This document shows, piece after piece, positions 44,677-53,501 of a stretch of 56,547 bases of DNA (position 1 is the first letter of the stretch; each line of letters begins with the position of its first letter). The notes beneath the pieces are model-generated. The model was not told the origin of the DNA. It saw nothing but the letters and a program-made list of their open reading frames with translations, and searched no databases. A program made the position numbers and the translations under genes. The stretch comes from Verrucomicrobiales bacterium (GTDB taxonomy: Bacteria; Verrucomicrobiota; Verrucomicrobiia; Limisphaerales; UBA9464). Location: contig SYMJ01000129.1 in assembly GCA_005805505.1 (NCBI GenBank), positions 1 to 56,547 of the forward strand. Reading direction: 5' to 3'.

Positions 44677-46038
44677 ATGAACCTACCGTTCAACCGTCGC
44701 CAATTTGTTGCCACCGCAACCACCGCCGCAGCCATGGTCGGCCTTTTGGGCTGTTCCAGCCTCCATGCTCTGAACCAGCCGCCGAAGGGTTTTTCGCAGC
44801 TCTTCAATGGGCATGACCTGACTGGTTTCCGCGGCGGTGACACTTTCGACCACCGCAAGTTGCTGGCTATGCCCGAGGCGGACCGGGCGGCCCAGATCGC
44901 CAAGTGGACCAAGACGCTGACGGAGATCGATGCCAAGACGGGTAAGCCCAACTGGCATGTGGAGAACGGGGAATTGGTGAATGGTGGCAATGGCGCCTAT
45001 GCCACGACTGAGAAGGATTACGGCGATTTCGAACTGCTGTTGGAGTACAAGACGGTTCCGTTGGCCGATTCGGGGATTTACCTGCGAGGCGTTCCTCAGG
45101 TGCAAATTTGGGATTACACCGAGAAAGCCAAGTTCAGCATTGGGGCTAACAAGGGATCGGGCGGTCTTTGGAATAACTCGCCGGGCGCTCCCGGTAAGGA
45201 TCCGTTGGTGCTGGCTGACAAGCCTTTCGGTCAGTGGAATGCCTTCCGCATCGTCATGGTGGGTTCGCGGGTGAGCATTTGGCTCAATGACAAACCGGTC
45301 GTCCAGCATGCGGTGATGGAAAATTACTACGATCGCAAGAAGCCCATCCCGGCCCATGGCCCCATCCAGTTGCAGACCCACGGCGGTGAGATCCGCTGGA
45401 AGAACGTGTTCATTCGCGAGATCGGTAGCACCGAGGCCAACAAGATCTTGGCAAGCCATGGTCAGGAAGGCTTCCAGCCGATTTGGAACGGCAAGGACCT
45501 CACCGGTTGGAATGGTGCTGTGGCTGATTATGAAGTGGTGGATGGGTCCATCCGCTGCAAGAAGGGCAAGGGGGGTTGCCTCTTCACTCAGGCCGAATAC
45601 GCTGATTTTGCCTTCCGCACCGAGGTTCAGGTGCCCAGCGCCGGTAACAACGGTTTCGCCATCCGCTACCCGGGTTCGGGTGATGCGGCCTATGTCGCCA
45701 TGACCGAGTTGCAGGTGTTGGCCGAAGACTACGAAGCCAAGACCGGTTCCAAGCTCGATCCGCGTCAGGCTTACGGTGGCGCCTACGGGATGGCCGCCGC
45801 TCATCAGGGTTACCAGCGCCCCAATGGTGAGTGGAACTTCCAGGAGACCTACGTGCAGGGCAGTCGCATCCGGACCGAACTCAATGGGTTCGTCATCTTG
45901 GACGCCGACTTGTCGACGATTACCAATTACATGGCCAACAGTCCGCACCCGGGCAAGACCCGTACTCGGGGACACTTTGGCTTCGCCGGTCACAGTGACC
46001 CGGTGGCCTTCCGGAATTTGAGCATTAAGCCGCTCTGA
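44677..46038 (+). CDS. Tandem DUF1080 (3-keto-disaccharide hydrolase family) lipoprotein-like protein
   Basis: 453 residues. The N-terminus combines a twin-Arg (NRRQFVATATTAAAMVGLLG) with a lipobox-like LLGC at residues ~22-25. Two DUF1080 domains follow: residues ~35-250 (GFSQLFNGHDLTGFRGG; ADSGIYLRGVPQVQIWD) and ~262-453 (GFQPIWNGKDLTGWNGAVAD; AGNNGFAIRYPGSGDAAYV). DUF1080 is a concanavalin-like fold; some members hydrolyse 3-keto-glycosides. The domains are diverged from each other. A strong terminator follows. Export and location outside the cytoplasm are inferred from the signal. Confidence 0.9.
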   Translation: MNLPFNRRQFVATATTAAAMVGLLGCSSLHALNQPPKGFSQLFNGHDLTGFRGGDTFDHRKLLAMPEADRAAQIAKWTKTLTEIDAKTGKPNWHVENGELVNGGNGAYATTEKDYGDFELLLEYKTVPLADSGIYLRGVPQVQIWDYTEKAKFSIGANKGSGGLWNNSPGAPGKDPLVLADKPFGQWNAFRIVMVGSRVSIWLNDKPVVQHAVMENYYDRKKPIPAHGPIQLQTHGGEIRWKNVFIREIGSTEANKILASHGQEGFQPIWNGKDLTGWNGAVADYEVVDGSIRCKKGKGGCLFTQAEYADFAFRTEVQVPSAGNNGFAIRYPGSGDAAYVAMTELQVLAEDYEAKTGSKLDPRQAYGGAYGMAAAHQGYQRPNGEWNFQETYVQGSRIRTELNGFVILDADLSTITNYMANSPHPGKTRTRGHFGFAGHSDPVAFRNLSIKPL

Positions 46039-46067
46039 TCGGATTGTTCTGTTTTTTGTCCAATCTC

Positions 46068-46113
46068 AACACCGGAGAGTCAGAGTTCCACTCTGCCCTC
46101 CGGTGTTTGTTTG
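46068..46113 (+). terminator. Rho-independent terminator after the DUF1080 gene
   Basis: A perfect 10-base stem, AACACCGGAG (46068-46077) with CTCCGGTGTT (46098-46107), encloses a 20-base loop that can itself form a CAGAG/CTCTG stem. TGTTTGG follows, completing a T-rich tail. It is 30 bases past the DUF1080 stop and 92 bases before the macA start, so it separates two transcripts. Confidence 0.75.
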
Positions 46114-46205
46114 GAGATTTGCGTAACCGGCAGCATCTTGTGTGTGTCTTCGCCGTCGACGAGTCCTGATAAAGTTCCGTCAGTTCGACAGCTCTTGTTT
46201 TGCCC

Positions 46206-47753
46206 ATGAATCCGTTTTTGCGCTCTTCTGTCCTTTGGACCCGCGCCGGCTTTGCTGGCTTTGTGTCCGCTATCCTGTTTCCGACCGCCTTGTTTCCGGC
46301 GGTCTTGCTGCTGGTGACCGTGCTGGTGACTGGCTGCGATCGCTTCAAAAAGCCTGCGCCCGTCGAGTTTAAGACCGAGGCGTCGGTACGGACCAACATG
46401 GTGCAAAGCGTGAGCGCCAATGGGGGCATCGCTCCCATCCGACAAGTCCAAGTGGGTTCCCAAATCTCGGGTACCATCACTGAGATGAAGGTCGATTTTA
46501 ACTCTGTCGTGAAGGAGGGCGACGTTCTGGCACGCATCGATCCCGCCACCTACGAGCGGAGTTTGGCTCGTGTTAAAGCCGATCTGGCCAATGCCGCTGC
46601 AGGCTTAGCCATGGCTGAATTTAATTCTAAGCGCGCCAAAGAACTCTTCACCGCGAAACTGATATCGGAGACTGAAAGCCAGCAGGCTGATGTGTCATTG
46701 CTGCAGGCCCAGGCTGGGGTCAAGACACGCGAGGCCGCCGTCGAGAGCGCTCAGGTGGATCTGGATCGGACAACCATCTTTGCCCCGATCAGTGGTGTGG
46801 TGGTGACCCGGAATGTCGATGCCGGTCAGACCGTGGCCGCGAGCTTCAGTACCCCCACCTTGTTTCTGATTGCTCAGGATTTGTCCCAGATGCAAATCGA
46901 GTTGGCAGTTTCCGAAGCAGACATCGGTAATGTGCTGGAACAGCAGCGAGTGGAGTTCACCGTGGACGCGTTTCCGAATCGCAAGTTTGAGGGTCGAGTC
47001 CGTCAGGTGCGTTTCGCGCCGACCACCAACCAGAACGTGGTGACTTACACCACGGTGGTGGCGGTCAATAACAAGGACCTGCGGTTGCGGCCGGGCATGA
47101 CGGCCACGGCCACCCTGATCACCTTGGAAAAAACGAATGTGGTTCGCATTCCGGCCTCAGCCACCCGGTTCTCCCCGCCGACAGGAATCACCGTGCTGCC
47201 GGCCATCAACACGGTCTCCACGAACGACATCGTGCGGTCTTCCCGCCCTGCGGGTATGGAGGGTCTACCGACGCCTCCTTGGTCGGCTGAAGGACGTCGC
47301 CCCACGGACGACGAACGTAAAAAATATGAAGAGTCCCTCACGGCAGACCAGAAAGTGGCTTATCAGGCCGTTCGGGATCGCATGCGGGCCATGATGGCCT
47401 CTGGCGGTGGCGGTGGTATGGGTGGAGGCCCCGGTGGAGGCTCTGGTGGTGGCCCTGGCGGTGGCGGAGGGGGAATGGGCGGAGGATCCCCGCGTCCGCG
47501 GCCCGTCGATGGTCCCACGTTGAAGACCGTGTATGTCGTCAAGCCGGCCGATCCGGCGACTCCGGATGCACCGCCGGTCCTCCAAGCCATCATGGTTAAG
47601 GTGGGCATGACCGATGCCGCGAATGCCGAGATCCTAGAGGGACTCGAACCCGGGCAGGTGGTCGTGACTGCGCTCAAGTCTTCGATGGCCTCAGCCGCAG
47701 CGCCGGCAGGCAATCCCTTCGGTGGACCCTTTGGTGGGGCTCCGCGCCGCTGA
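46206..47753 (+). CDS. macA: Efflux periplasmic adaptor subunit (MacA/HlyD family)
   Basis: 515 residues. The N-terminus is a hydrophobic signal with a lipobox-like VTGC near residue 39. Membrane-fusion elements follow: GSQISGTITEMKVDFNSVVK (biotinyl-lipoyl fold), a helical hairpin (KADLANAAAGLAMAEFNSKR), DLDRTTIFAPISGVVVTRNV, and the beta-barrel domain with LRLRPGMTATATL. The C-terminal third is unusual: an insert with TDDERKKYEESLTADQKVAY and a Gly/Met tract of about 35 residues (47399-47500). MacA bridges the MacB ABC transporter to an outer-membrane TolC channel; no tolC is in the window. The ATG at 46206 is favoured over TTG 46200. Confidence 0.9.
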   Translation: MNPFLRSSVLWTRAGFAGFVSAILFPTALFPAVLLLVTVLVTGCDRFKKPAPVEFKTEASVRTNMVQSVSANGGIAPIRQVQVGSQISGTITEMKVDFNSVVKEGDVLARIDPATYERSLARVKADLANAAAGLAMAEFNSKRAKELFTAKLISETESQQADVSLLQAQAGVKTREAAVESAQVDLDRTTIFAPISGVVVTRNVDAGQTVAASFSTPTLFLIAQDLSQMQIELAVSEADIGNVLEQQRVEFTVDAFPNRKFEGRVRQVRFAPTTNQNVVTYTTVVAVNNKDLRLRPGMTATATLITLEKTNVVRIPASATRFSPPTGITVLPAINTVSTNDIVRSSRPAGMEGLPTPPWSAEGRRPTDDERKKYEESLTADQKVAYQAVRDRMRAMMASGGGGGMGGGPGGGSGGGPGGGGGGMGGGSPRPRPVDGPTLKTVYVVKPADPATPDAPPVLQAIMVKVGMTDAANAEILEGLEPGQVVVTALKSSMASAAAPAGNPFGGPFGGAPRR

Positions 47754-47785
47754 TTTCCGCCTTCCTCACCCAACCCTTCGAATCC

Positions 47786-48547
47786 ATGCCCGCGGTTATC
47801 CAGCTCGAGGATTTTCACAAGACCTACCGCACCGGCGAAATCGAGGTGCGCGCGGTGCGTGGGGTCAACCTCATTGCCGAACCCGGCGAGTTTGTCGCCA
47901 TCATGGGTTCCTCGGGTTCCGGCAAGAGCACCCTGATGAATACCGTCGGCTGCCTCGACCGGCCGACTCAGGGAAAGTGCCTTATCGACGGTGTCGACAT
48001 CGGTTCCTTGTCTCGCAACGAATTGGCCGACCTGCGCAACCGTAAGCTGGGGTTCGTGTTCCAGGGCTTTAATCTCTTGGCCCGGACGACTGCGCTGGAG
48101 AATGTGCAACTGCCCATGCTGTATGCTCGGCCCCGGATCACCGTCTCCGAGCAGAACCGGCGGGCCGCAGAAGCGCTAGAATTGGTGGGGCTTGGCGAGC
48201 GCATGGACCACACTCCCAGCCGCTTGTCAGGGGGACAGCAGCAGCGAGTAGCCATCGCGCGGGCGTTGGTCAATCGGCCGACTCTCCTCTTGGCCGATGA
48301 GCCCACGGGCAATCTGGATTCGCGCACCGGCATCGAGATCATGGGCATCTTCCAGAAGCTCAACGACGAGGGCATGACGGTGGTCATGGTGACCCACGAA
48401 CTAGACATTGCCCATTATTGCAAACGCATCGTGGTCATGCGCGATGGTCTGGTGCGCAGCGATGCTCCGGTGACCGCTCGCCTCAACGCCCTTGAAGAAA
48501 TCCAGAAGCTGGAGGCCGAGCAGAAGGCCGTCCAACTCAACCCCTGA
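47786..48547 (+). CDS. macB: MacB-type ABC transporter ATP-binding protein
   Basis: 253 residues of the LolD/MacB-type ATPase family. Walker A GSSGSGKSTLMN, Q-loop FVFQGFNLLARTTALENV, signature LSGGQQQRVAIARAL, Walker B LLLADEPTGNLD, and switch His in VTHELDIAHYC are all present. The ATPase and the permease are on separate genes, unlike fused E. coli MacB. The start lies 32 bases after the macA stop, and the permease gene starts three bases after this stop. Cargo could be a peptide, macrolide or lipoprotein. Confidence 0.93.
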   Translation: MPAVIQLEDFHKTYRTGEIEVRAVRGVNLIAEPGEFVAIMGSSGSGKSTLMNTVGCLDRPTQGKCLIDGVDIGSLSRNELADLRNRKLGFVFQGFNLLARTTALENVQLPMLYARPRITVSEQNRRAAEALELVGLGERMDHTPSRLSGGQQQRVAIARALVNRPTLLLADEPTGNLDSRTGIEIMGIFQKLNDEGMTVVMVTHELDIAHYCKRIVVMRDGLVRSDAPVTARLNALEEIQKLEAEQKAVQLNP

Positions 48548-48550
48548 CCC

Positions 48551-49765
48551 ATGTTTGCAACCCTTCGCATCGCTCTGATGGCCATCCGGCGCAACGTGCT
48601 CCGGTCCTTCCTCACCATGCTCGGCATCATCGTGGGAATCGCCGCCGTCATCGTGGGTGTTAGCATGGGTACCGGAGCCAAGGCGGAGGTAGACAAGCGC
48701 ATCGCCGGACTGGGGCAGAACCTCATCACCGTGATGTCGGGCAATATGTCCCGGGGTGGCGTCCGAGGTGGTTTCGGCATGGCGCCCAACTTGTCGATCG
48801 AAGATTTTGACGCGATCCGCCAGGAAATCTCTCAGGTGACGGCCATGAGTCCTGAGGCTGGGACCACCGCACAGGTGGCCTCTGGCAATCAGAACAGTTC
48901 TGTGCGAGTCTCCGGGGTCTCCGACGAATACATCGACGCCCGTTCTTGGGCCCTGAAAAGCGGGGAGAACTTCACGGCCGCCGATGTACGCAACGCTTCC
49001 AAGATTTGCCTGATCGGGGCCACCACGGCGAAGACGCTTTTTGGCGAGGGCATCGATCCGGTGGGTCAATCGGTGCGCATCAAGAACGCGCCCTTCACCA
49101 TCGTGGGGTGGTTGGAGGCCAAGGGTTCCGGAAGCTTCGGCCAGGATCAGGACGATGTCCTGCTCGTGCCTTACACCAGTGTGATGAAACGGTTGTCGGG
49201 GGATACCAAGTTCCGGTTTATCTTCGTGCAGGCCGAGTCGCCCGACGCGATTCCTTTAGTGCAGGAGCAACTCAAGGAATTGCTGCGCCGTCAGCATAAA
49301 ATCAGCGACGGAAAGGATGATGACTTCATGGTCCGTAACCAGCAGGAGACGAGTGACTTCTTTAACGCAAACAACCGGATCATGACGGTGTTGATTGGCT
49401 TTTTTGCAGGCATCTCATTGGTTGTCGGAGGCATCGGCATTATGAACATCATGCTAGTCAGTGTCACCGAGCGCACCCGGGAGATCGGAATCCGCCTCGC
49501 GGTCGGGGCCCGCGGTCGGGATGTCCTTCTGCAATTCTTGGCCGAGGCCGTCCTCCTGAGTGTCTTGGGCGGTGGGGTGGGGATCGCTGTGGGTTACTGG
49601 TTGGCCCCCTTGCTCACTCAGTTGTTCCAGTTTCCGACGCTCATCTCCCAATCCTCAGTGATCCTCGCCTTCACAGTGAGCGCCATCATCGGCATCGTCT
49701 TCGGATTCTTTCCCGCGTTGAAGGCAGCCAATCTCGATCCGATCGACGCTTTGCGCTACGAGTAG
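48551..49765 (+). CDS. MacB-type ABC transporter permease (FtsX-like)
   Basis: 404 residues. It has the four-segment MacB/FtsX topology: one N-terminal segment (LRSFLTMLGIIVGIAAVIVG), a large periplasmic core domain, and three C-terminal segments with the conserved IGIMNIMLVSVTERTREIGI and RLAVGARGRDVLLQFLAEAV, ending NLDPIDALRYE. It works with the preceding ATPase and the MacA adaptor as a tripartite efflux pump. fthC follows five bases later and may be transcribed with it by read-through. Confidence 0.93.
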   Translation: MFATLRIALMAIRRNVLRSFLTMLGIIVGIAAVIVGVSMGTGAKAEVDKRIAGLGQNLITVMSGNMSRGGVRGGFGMAPNLSIEDFDAIRQEISQVTAMSPEAGTTAQVASGNQNSSVRVSGVSDEYIDARSWALKSGENFTAADVRNASKICLIGATTAKTLFGEGIDPVGQSVRIKNAPFTIVGWLEAKGSGSFGQDQDDVLLVPYTSVMKRLSGDTKFRFIFVQAESPDAIPLVQEQLKELLRRQHKISDGKDDDFMVRNQQETSDFFNANNRIMTVLIGFFAGISLVVGGIGIMNIMLVSVTERTREIGIRLAVGARGRDVLLQFLAEAVLLSVLGGGVGIAVGYWLAPLLTQLFQFPTLISQSSVILAFTVSAIIGIVFGFFPALKAANLDPIDALRYE

Positions 49766-49770
49766 CCCGA

Positions 49771-50385
49771 ATGAATCCTCCGGCAGCCTCTCTCTCCGCC
49801 CTTAAGAGCGCACTGCGAGAGGATCTCCGCAGGCAATTGCGAGGGCTTGAGGCCGGACTTCGCGAGAAGTGGTCGCTCCGCATTCAGGAAAGATGTTTGG
49901 AGTTGCCCGAATGGTCCGATTGCCGGGTGGTGGGCCTGTATCATCCCAGAGCCGACGAACCCGATGTATGGCCTCTGGTTGAGCGGGCTTGGTCGGCAGG
50001 GAAATGCGTGGTTTTACCCACCTACGATGAAGTATCGGCCACGTATCAATGGTGCCGGATAGCCAGTTTCGAGGATCTGGTTCCGGGTCGGTTTGGAATT
50101 CCGGAGCCGCGATCCCGGTGTGATCGGGTCGATGCCGTGCGACTGGACTTGGTGTTTGTTCCTGGACTAGGATTCTCCACGGATGGGGGAAGGTTGGGAA
50201 GAGGACAGGGTTTCTATGATCGGTTGCTGAAGTTCTTCCGCGGCCGGAGCTATGGAGTCGCCTTTGATTTTCAGATGCTTCCGCAAATTCCCCGTGAGGG
50301 TCACGACGTTGAACTGACGGGTGTGATTACTCCATCGGGTTGTCGGGTTATACCGTCGGGTGTTGCACTGAAACATGGTCACTGA
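49771..50385 (+). CDS. fthC: 5-formyltetrahydrofolate cyclo-ligase
   Basis: 204 residues. The enzyme converts 5-formyl-THF to 5,10-methenyl-THF with ATP. The conserved region is LVFVPGLGFSTDGGRLGRGQ then GFYDRLLKF, the GxRLGxGxGYYDR loop of the family, and earlier VVLPTYD and GIPEPR. Length fits (about 190-200). It overlaps the rny start by 11 bases. The ygfA/fthC gene in other bacteria often lies next to ssrS (6S RNA), but no such RNA could be recognised here by eye. Confidence 0.9.
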   Translation: MNPPAASLSALKSALREDLRRQLRGLEAGLREKWSLRIQERCLELPEWSDCRVVGLYHPRADEPDVWPLVERAWSAGKCVVLPTYDEVSATYQWCRIASFEDLVPGRFGIPEPRSRCDRVDAVRLDLVFVPGLGFSTDGGRLGRGQGFYDRLLKFFRGRSYGVAFDFQMLPQIPREGHDVELTGVITPSGCRVIPSGVALKHGH

Positions 50386-51934
50386 ATCCTGGATTTTCGC
50401 GGTCGGAGGCGTGCTGACCGGCACGGGGTTGGCCTATGTCATCTACCGCTTTCGCGAGCGGGCCTTGCGTGCCGAATTGTCGATCCGGGAGCGGGAACGG
50501 GCCGATCAATCTCGCAAGGAGACCGAGGCCCTCCGCGTCGAGGTGCGTCTGGCAGCTCAGCAAGATCTCAGTCGTTGGCGAGCCGATCAGGACCGGGATC
50601 TGGAATCTGAGCGTTCACGTCTGGGGGGCACAGAATCCCGTTTGGCCGAGCGGGAGGCTTCGGTGGGACGTCAGATGGAGCGATTGGTTGCGCAGCAAGA
50701 CGACGCGCGCCTGAGGTCGGAGGCCCTCGATGTGACTCGAGCGCAATTGGACCAAGATCGTCTCGAGATCCGGCGGTTGTCTGAGGAGCGCAAGAGTCAA
50801 TTGGAGTCGCTGTCTGGTCTCAGCGCCCTCGAGGCCCGAACGCTGTTGCTGAAGGAGGTCGAACAGGACTCTTCCCGTGATGCCGCCAACCTCAGTCGAC
50901 ACATCCTCGAAAACGCGAAGAACGGTGCCGAGCAGCAGGCTCGGCGTATCATCGCCACGGCCATCCAACGCTACGCAGGTAAACACACTTACGAGACCAG
51001 TACGGCCACCGTGGCCCTGCCGAGCGAAGAAATGAAGGGTCGGATCATCGGCCGCGACGGGCGCAACATTCGTTCTTTTGAGAACGCCACGGGCATCACA
51101 GTGCTGGTGGACGACACACCCAATGCGGTGGTGGTCTCTGGTTTTGATCCAGTCCGGCGCGAAGTGGCTCGGCAGTCCATGGAACGACTGATTCTCGACG
51201 GCCGCATCCACCCGACCCGCATTGAGGAAGTGGTCGCTGCGGTCACGGTCGAGATGGAAGACTTCATCCTTCGCAAGGGCGAAGACGCGGTCTACAAGGC
51301 TGGCCAAACGGCAGTCCATCCGGACGTGGCCAAAATGCTGGGTCGGTTGCACTTCCGTCACAGTTACTCACAGAACGTCCTCGAGCATTCCCTGGAGGTG
51401 GCCCATCTCTGCGGTCTGATGGCCGCGGAACTCGGAGAGGACATCTTGTTAGCCAAGCGATCCGGCCTGCTCCACGATATCGGTAAGGCCATGTCCCACG
51501 AGGTCGAGGGCCCCCACGCCAAGGTGGGTGCCGATTTCCTTAAGCGTTTCAATGAGTGCGCCGCCGTCGTGAATGGGGTGGCTTCTCATCATGAAGAAGT
51601 GCCGCATGAAAACGCCCTGGGCATCCTTGTTGCCGCCGCCGATGCCATTAGTGCCACTCGTCCGGGTTCCCGCAGTGAGGGCATGACCACCTACCTCCAG
51701 CGCTTGGAGAACCTGGAGCGCATCGCCTTCGAGTTTCCCGGAGTGGAGCGAGCCTTTGCCATTCAGGCCGGTCGTGAACTGCGGGTGGTGGTGAAGCCGG
51801 AGGTGGTCGATGACCAGTCCTCCCTGCGGATGGCCCGTGATCTGGCTCGCCGCATCGAGGAGGAATTGCTCTATCCCGGGCAAATTCGCATCACAGTGGT
51901 CCGTGAGACCCGTTGCGTTGAATACGCCAAGTAG
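50375..51934 (+). CDS. rny: Ribonuclease Y
   Basis: 519 residues. It has one N-terminal membrane anchor (WIFAVGGVLTGTGLAYVIY), a long coiled coil to residue ~190 (ADQSRKETEALRVEVRLAAQ onwards), a KH domain (EEMKGRIIGRDGRNIRSFEN) and an HD phosphohydrolase domain (HDIGKAMSHEVEGPHAKVGA; SHHEEVPHENALG). This is the complete order of RNase Y, a membrane-bound endoribonuclease that starts mRNA decay. The ATG at 50375 overlaps the end of fthC. A truncated peptidase gene begins seven bases after its stop. Confidence 0.94.
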   Translation: MVTESWIFAVGGVLTGTGLAYVIYRFRERALRAELSIRERERADQSRKETEALRVEVRLAAQQDLSRWRADQDRDLESERSRLGGTESRLAEREASVGRQMERLVAQQDDARLRSEALDVTRAQLDQDRLEIRRLSEERKSQLESLSGLSALEARTLLLKEVEQDSSRDAANLSRHILENAKNGAEQQARRIIATAIQRYAGKHTYETSTATVALPSEEMKGRIIGRDGRNIRSFENATGITVLVDDTPNAVVVSGFDPVRREVARQSMERLILDGRIHPTRIEEVVAAVTVEMEDFILRKGEDAVYKAGQTAVHPDVAKMLGRLHFRHSYSQNVLEHSLEVAHLCGLMAAELGEDILLAKRSGLLHDIGKAMSHEVEGPHAKVGADFLKRFNECAAVVNGVASHHEEVPHENALGILVAAADAISATRPGSRSEGMTTYLQRLENLERIAFEFPGVERAFAIQAGRELRVVVKPEVVDDQSSLRMARDLARRIEEELLYPGQIRITVVRETRCVEYAK

Positions 51935-51940
51935 GCGTCA

Positions 51941-52435
51941 ATGAGTGCTCAGGCGACTCCGGATCCGGCCCGCGTGTCCGTGATGGGAGGTAGCTACGGC
52001 GGCTACATGACGCTGGCCTCCTTGGTGCATTTCAGCGATCGACTGCGGTGCGGCGTGGATGTTGTCGGTATTTCCAACTTCGTTACCTTCCTCACCAACA
52101 CCCAGGAATACCGTCGGGATTTGCGGCGGGTAGAGTACGGGGACGAGCGGGATCCCCAAATGCGTGCCCATCTGGAAAAGATCTCACCGCTCAATCAGGT
52201 CGATCGGATCCGTGTTCCGTTGATGGTTGTCCAGGGTAAGAACGACCCCAGAGTACCACTCAGCGAAGCCGAGCAAATGGTCCAAGCGCTCCGAGCCAAT
52301 GGCCGCGCTTGCGCCTACTTGATGGCCCGGGATGAAGGGCATGGATTTGCCAAGAAACCCAACGCTGACTTCCAATTTCTCAGCACGATTTTGTTTCTGC
52401 GGGAGCACCTCCTGAGCGGGGAGCCCCTTCGCTAG
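51941..52435 (+). pseudogene. C-terminal remnant of a prolyl oligopeptidase-type (S9) peptidase
   Basis: 164 residues. It begins abruptly at DPARVSVMGGSYGGYMTLAS, a point in the middle of the alpha/beta-hydrolase domain of S9 peptidases (normally 600-700 residues with a beta-propeller first). The triad is preserved: Ser18 in GGSYGGYM, Asp102 in GKNDPRVP and His134 in DEGHGFAK. The first half of the hydrolase sheet and the whole propeller are missing, and upstream DNA is intact rny, so a deletion appears to have joined the remnant behind rny. The frame is undamaged and it has an ATG, so a short product may still be made. Activity is unlikely. Confidence 0.75.
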
Positions 52436-52481
52436 CGCGCCCTAATGGAGGCTGAATAATAGCCGACGTTGCAGACAATTT

Positions 52482-53426
52482 TCAGCGGAGGAGACTGTCG
52501 GCCCACTGCAAACGGAACCACGGAAACAGCACCTCTACGGCGACCAGGCCGAGGAACAGCGTGCTAATGGTGCCGTTGAGCTTGAAGAAGGCGACGTTGA
52601 CAGATCGGGTGTCCCGCCGGCGCGCCAACAAGTGCTCGGCGAGCAGCAGCGCACCGATGACCATGAGGCCTAGCCAGTAGGCCAGTCTAAAGGCCGCCAG
52701 CGCTCCAAAGATGGCCAGCAAGATCCACAGCAGCAGGTGGGCGATGAAGGCGACACCCAGGGCGTTCTTGGGTCCCCAGCGCACCACCAATGAGCGCAGT
52801 CCCTGAGCGCGGTCGAATTCGTAGTCTTGGGTGGCGTAGATGATGTCGAAGCCGAAGAGCCACAGGAGGACGGACAGTGCCAGAACCAAGGGCACGAAGG
52901 CGCTGTGGCTCAGCTTGAGTTTGCCGTCGATTATCGGGAGGAACTCCACGCCGCCCTTCACCGCCAACCAGGCTCCGACCGGGGCGATGGCTAGCGCGAC
53001 GCCGAGCCAAACATGGGTGAAATCGGTGAAGCGCTTGGTCAGCGAGTAGAAGCAAATGAAGAAGAGAGCCACGGGCGACAGGGCAAAGCAGAGCGGGTTC
53101 AGCATCCAACTGGCCGCCACCAAGGCCGCGCCGCTGAGCAGGCAGAGGCTCACAGCACTGGTCATCGAGATGGCACCGGCCGGCAGGTGTCGCCCTGCCG
53201 TGCGCGGATTCAATGCATCAAACCGACGGTCCACGATTCGGTTGAAGGCCATGGCGCAAGTGCGTCCACTGATCATGGCGGCTAGGACTAGCAGGAAGAC
53301 CCTCCAACCGGGCCATCCATGCTGATCGCGCGCAGCCAGCATCATGGAAGCCAAGGCGAAGGGCAGGGCGAAGACCGTGTGGCTGAACTTCACGAACGAG
53401 GCCCACTTGGAGAGCAGGGAAATCAT
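52482..53426 (-). CDS. UbiA-family polyprenyltransferase, probably menaquinone (futalosine) pathway
   Basis: 314 residues with about nine membrane segments. The two Asp-rich motifs of prenyltransferases are present: NRIVDRRFDALNPRTAGRHL (N-x3-D-x3-D) and YATQDYEFDRAQGLRSLV. It is close to the UbiA-like proteins that attach a polyprenyl chain to an aromatic acid; in bacteria using the futalosine route the equivalent is MqnP. The ubiX-like gene lies 75 bases upstream on the same strand, supporting quinone synthesis. The UbiD partner and other mqn genes are not in the window, so menaquinone rather than ubiquinone is inferred from the phylum. Confidence 0.87.
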   Translation of the reverse strand: MISLLSKWASFVKFSHTVFALPFALASMMLAARDQHGWPGWRVFLLVLAAMISGRTCAMAFNRIVDRRFDALNPRTAGRHLPAGAISMTSAVSLCLLSGAALVAASWMLNPLCFALSPVALFFICFYSLTKRFTDFTHVWLGVALAIAPVGAWLAVKGGVEFLPIIDGKLKLSHSAFVPLVLALSVLLWLFGFDIIYATQDYEFDRAQGLRSLVVRWGPKNALGVAFIAHLLLWILLAIFGALAAFRLAYWLGLMVIGALLLAEHLLARRRDTRSVNVAFFKLNGTISTLFLGLVAVEVLFPWFRLQWADSLLR

Positions 53427-53501
53427 CGGAGCGTTTTCTTGGGGGCCGGGCGGAGATAGAGCAGAGACATGGGAGAATGGCTTCGGACGTGGGGCATGGG
53501 G

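Noticed and set aside
44683-45993. Minus-strand ORF of 436 residues opposite the DUF1080 gene
   Set aside because: Almost exact antisense of the tandem DUF1080 coding region; no recognisable domain.
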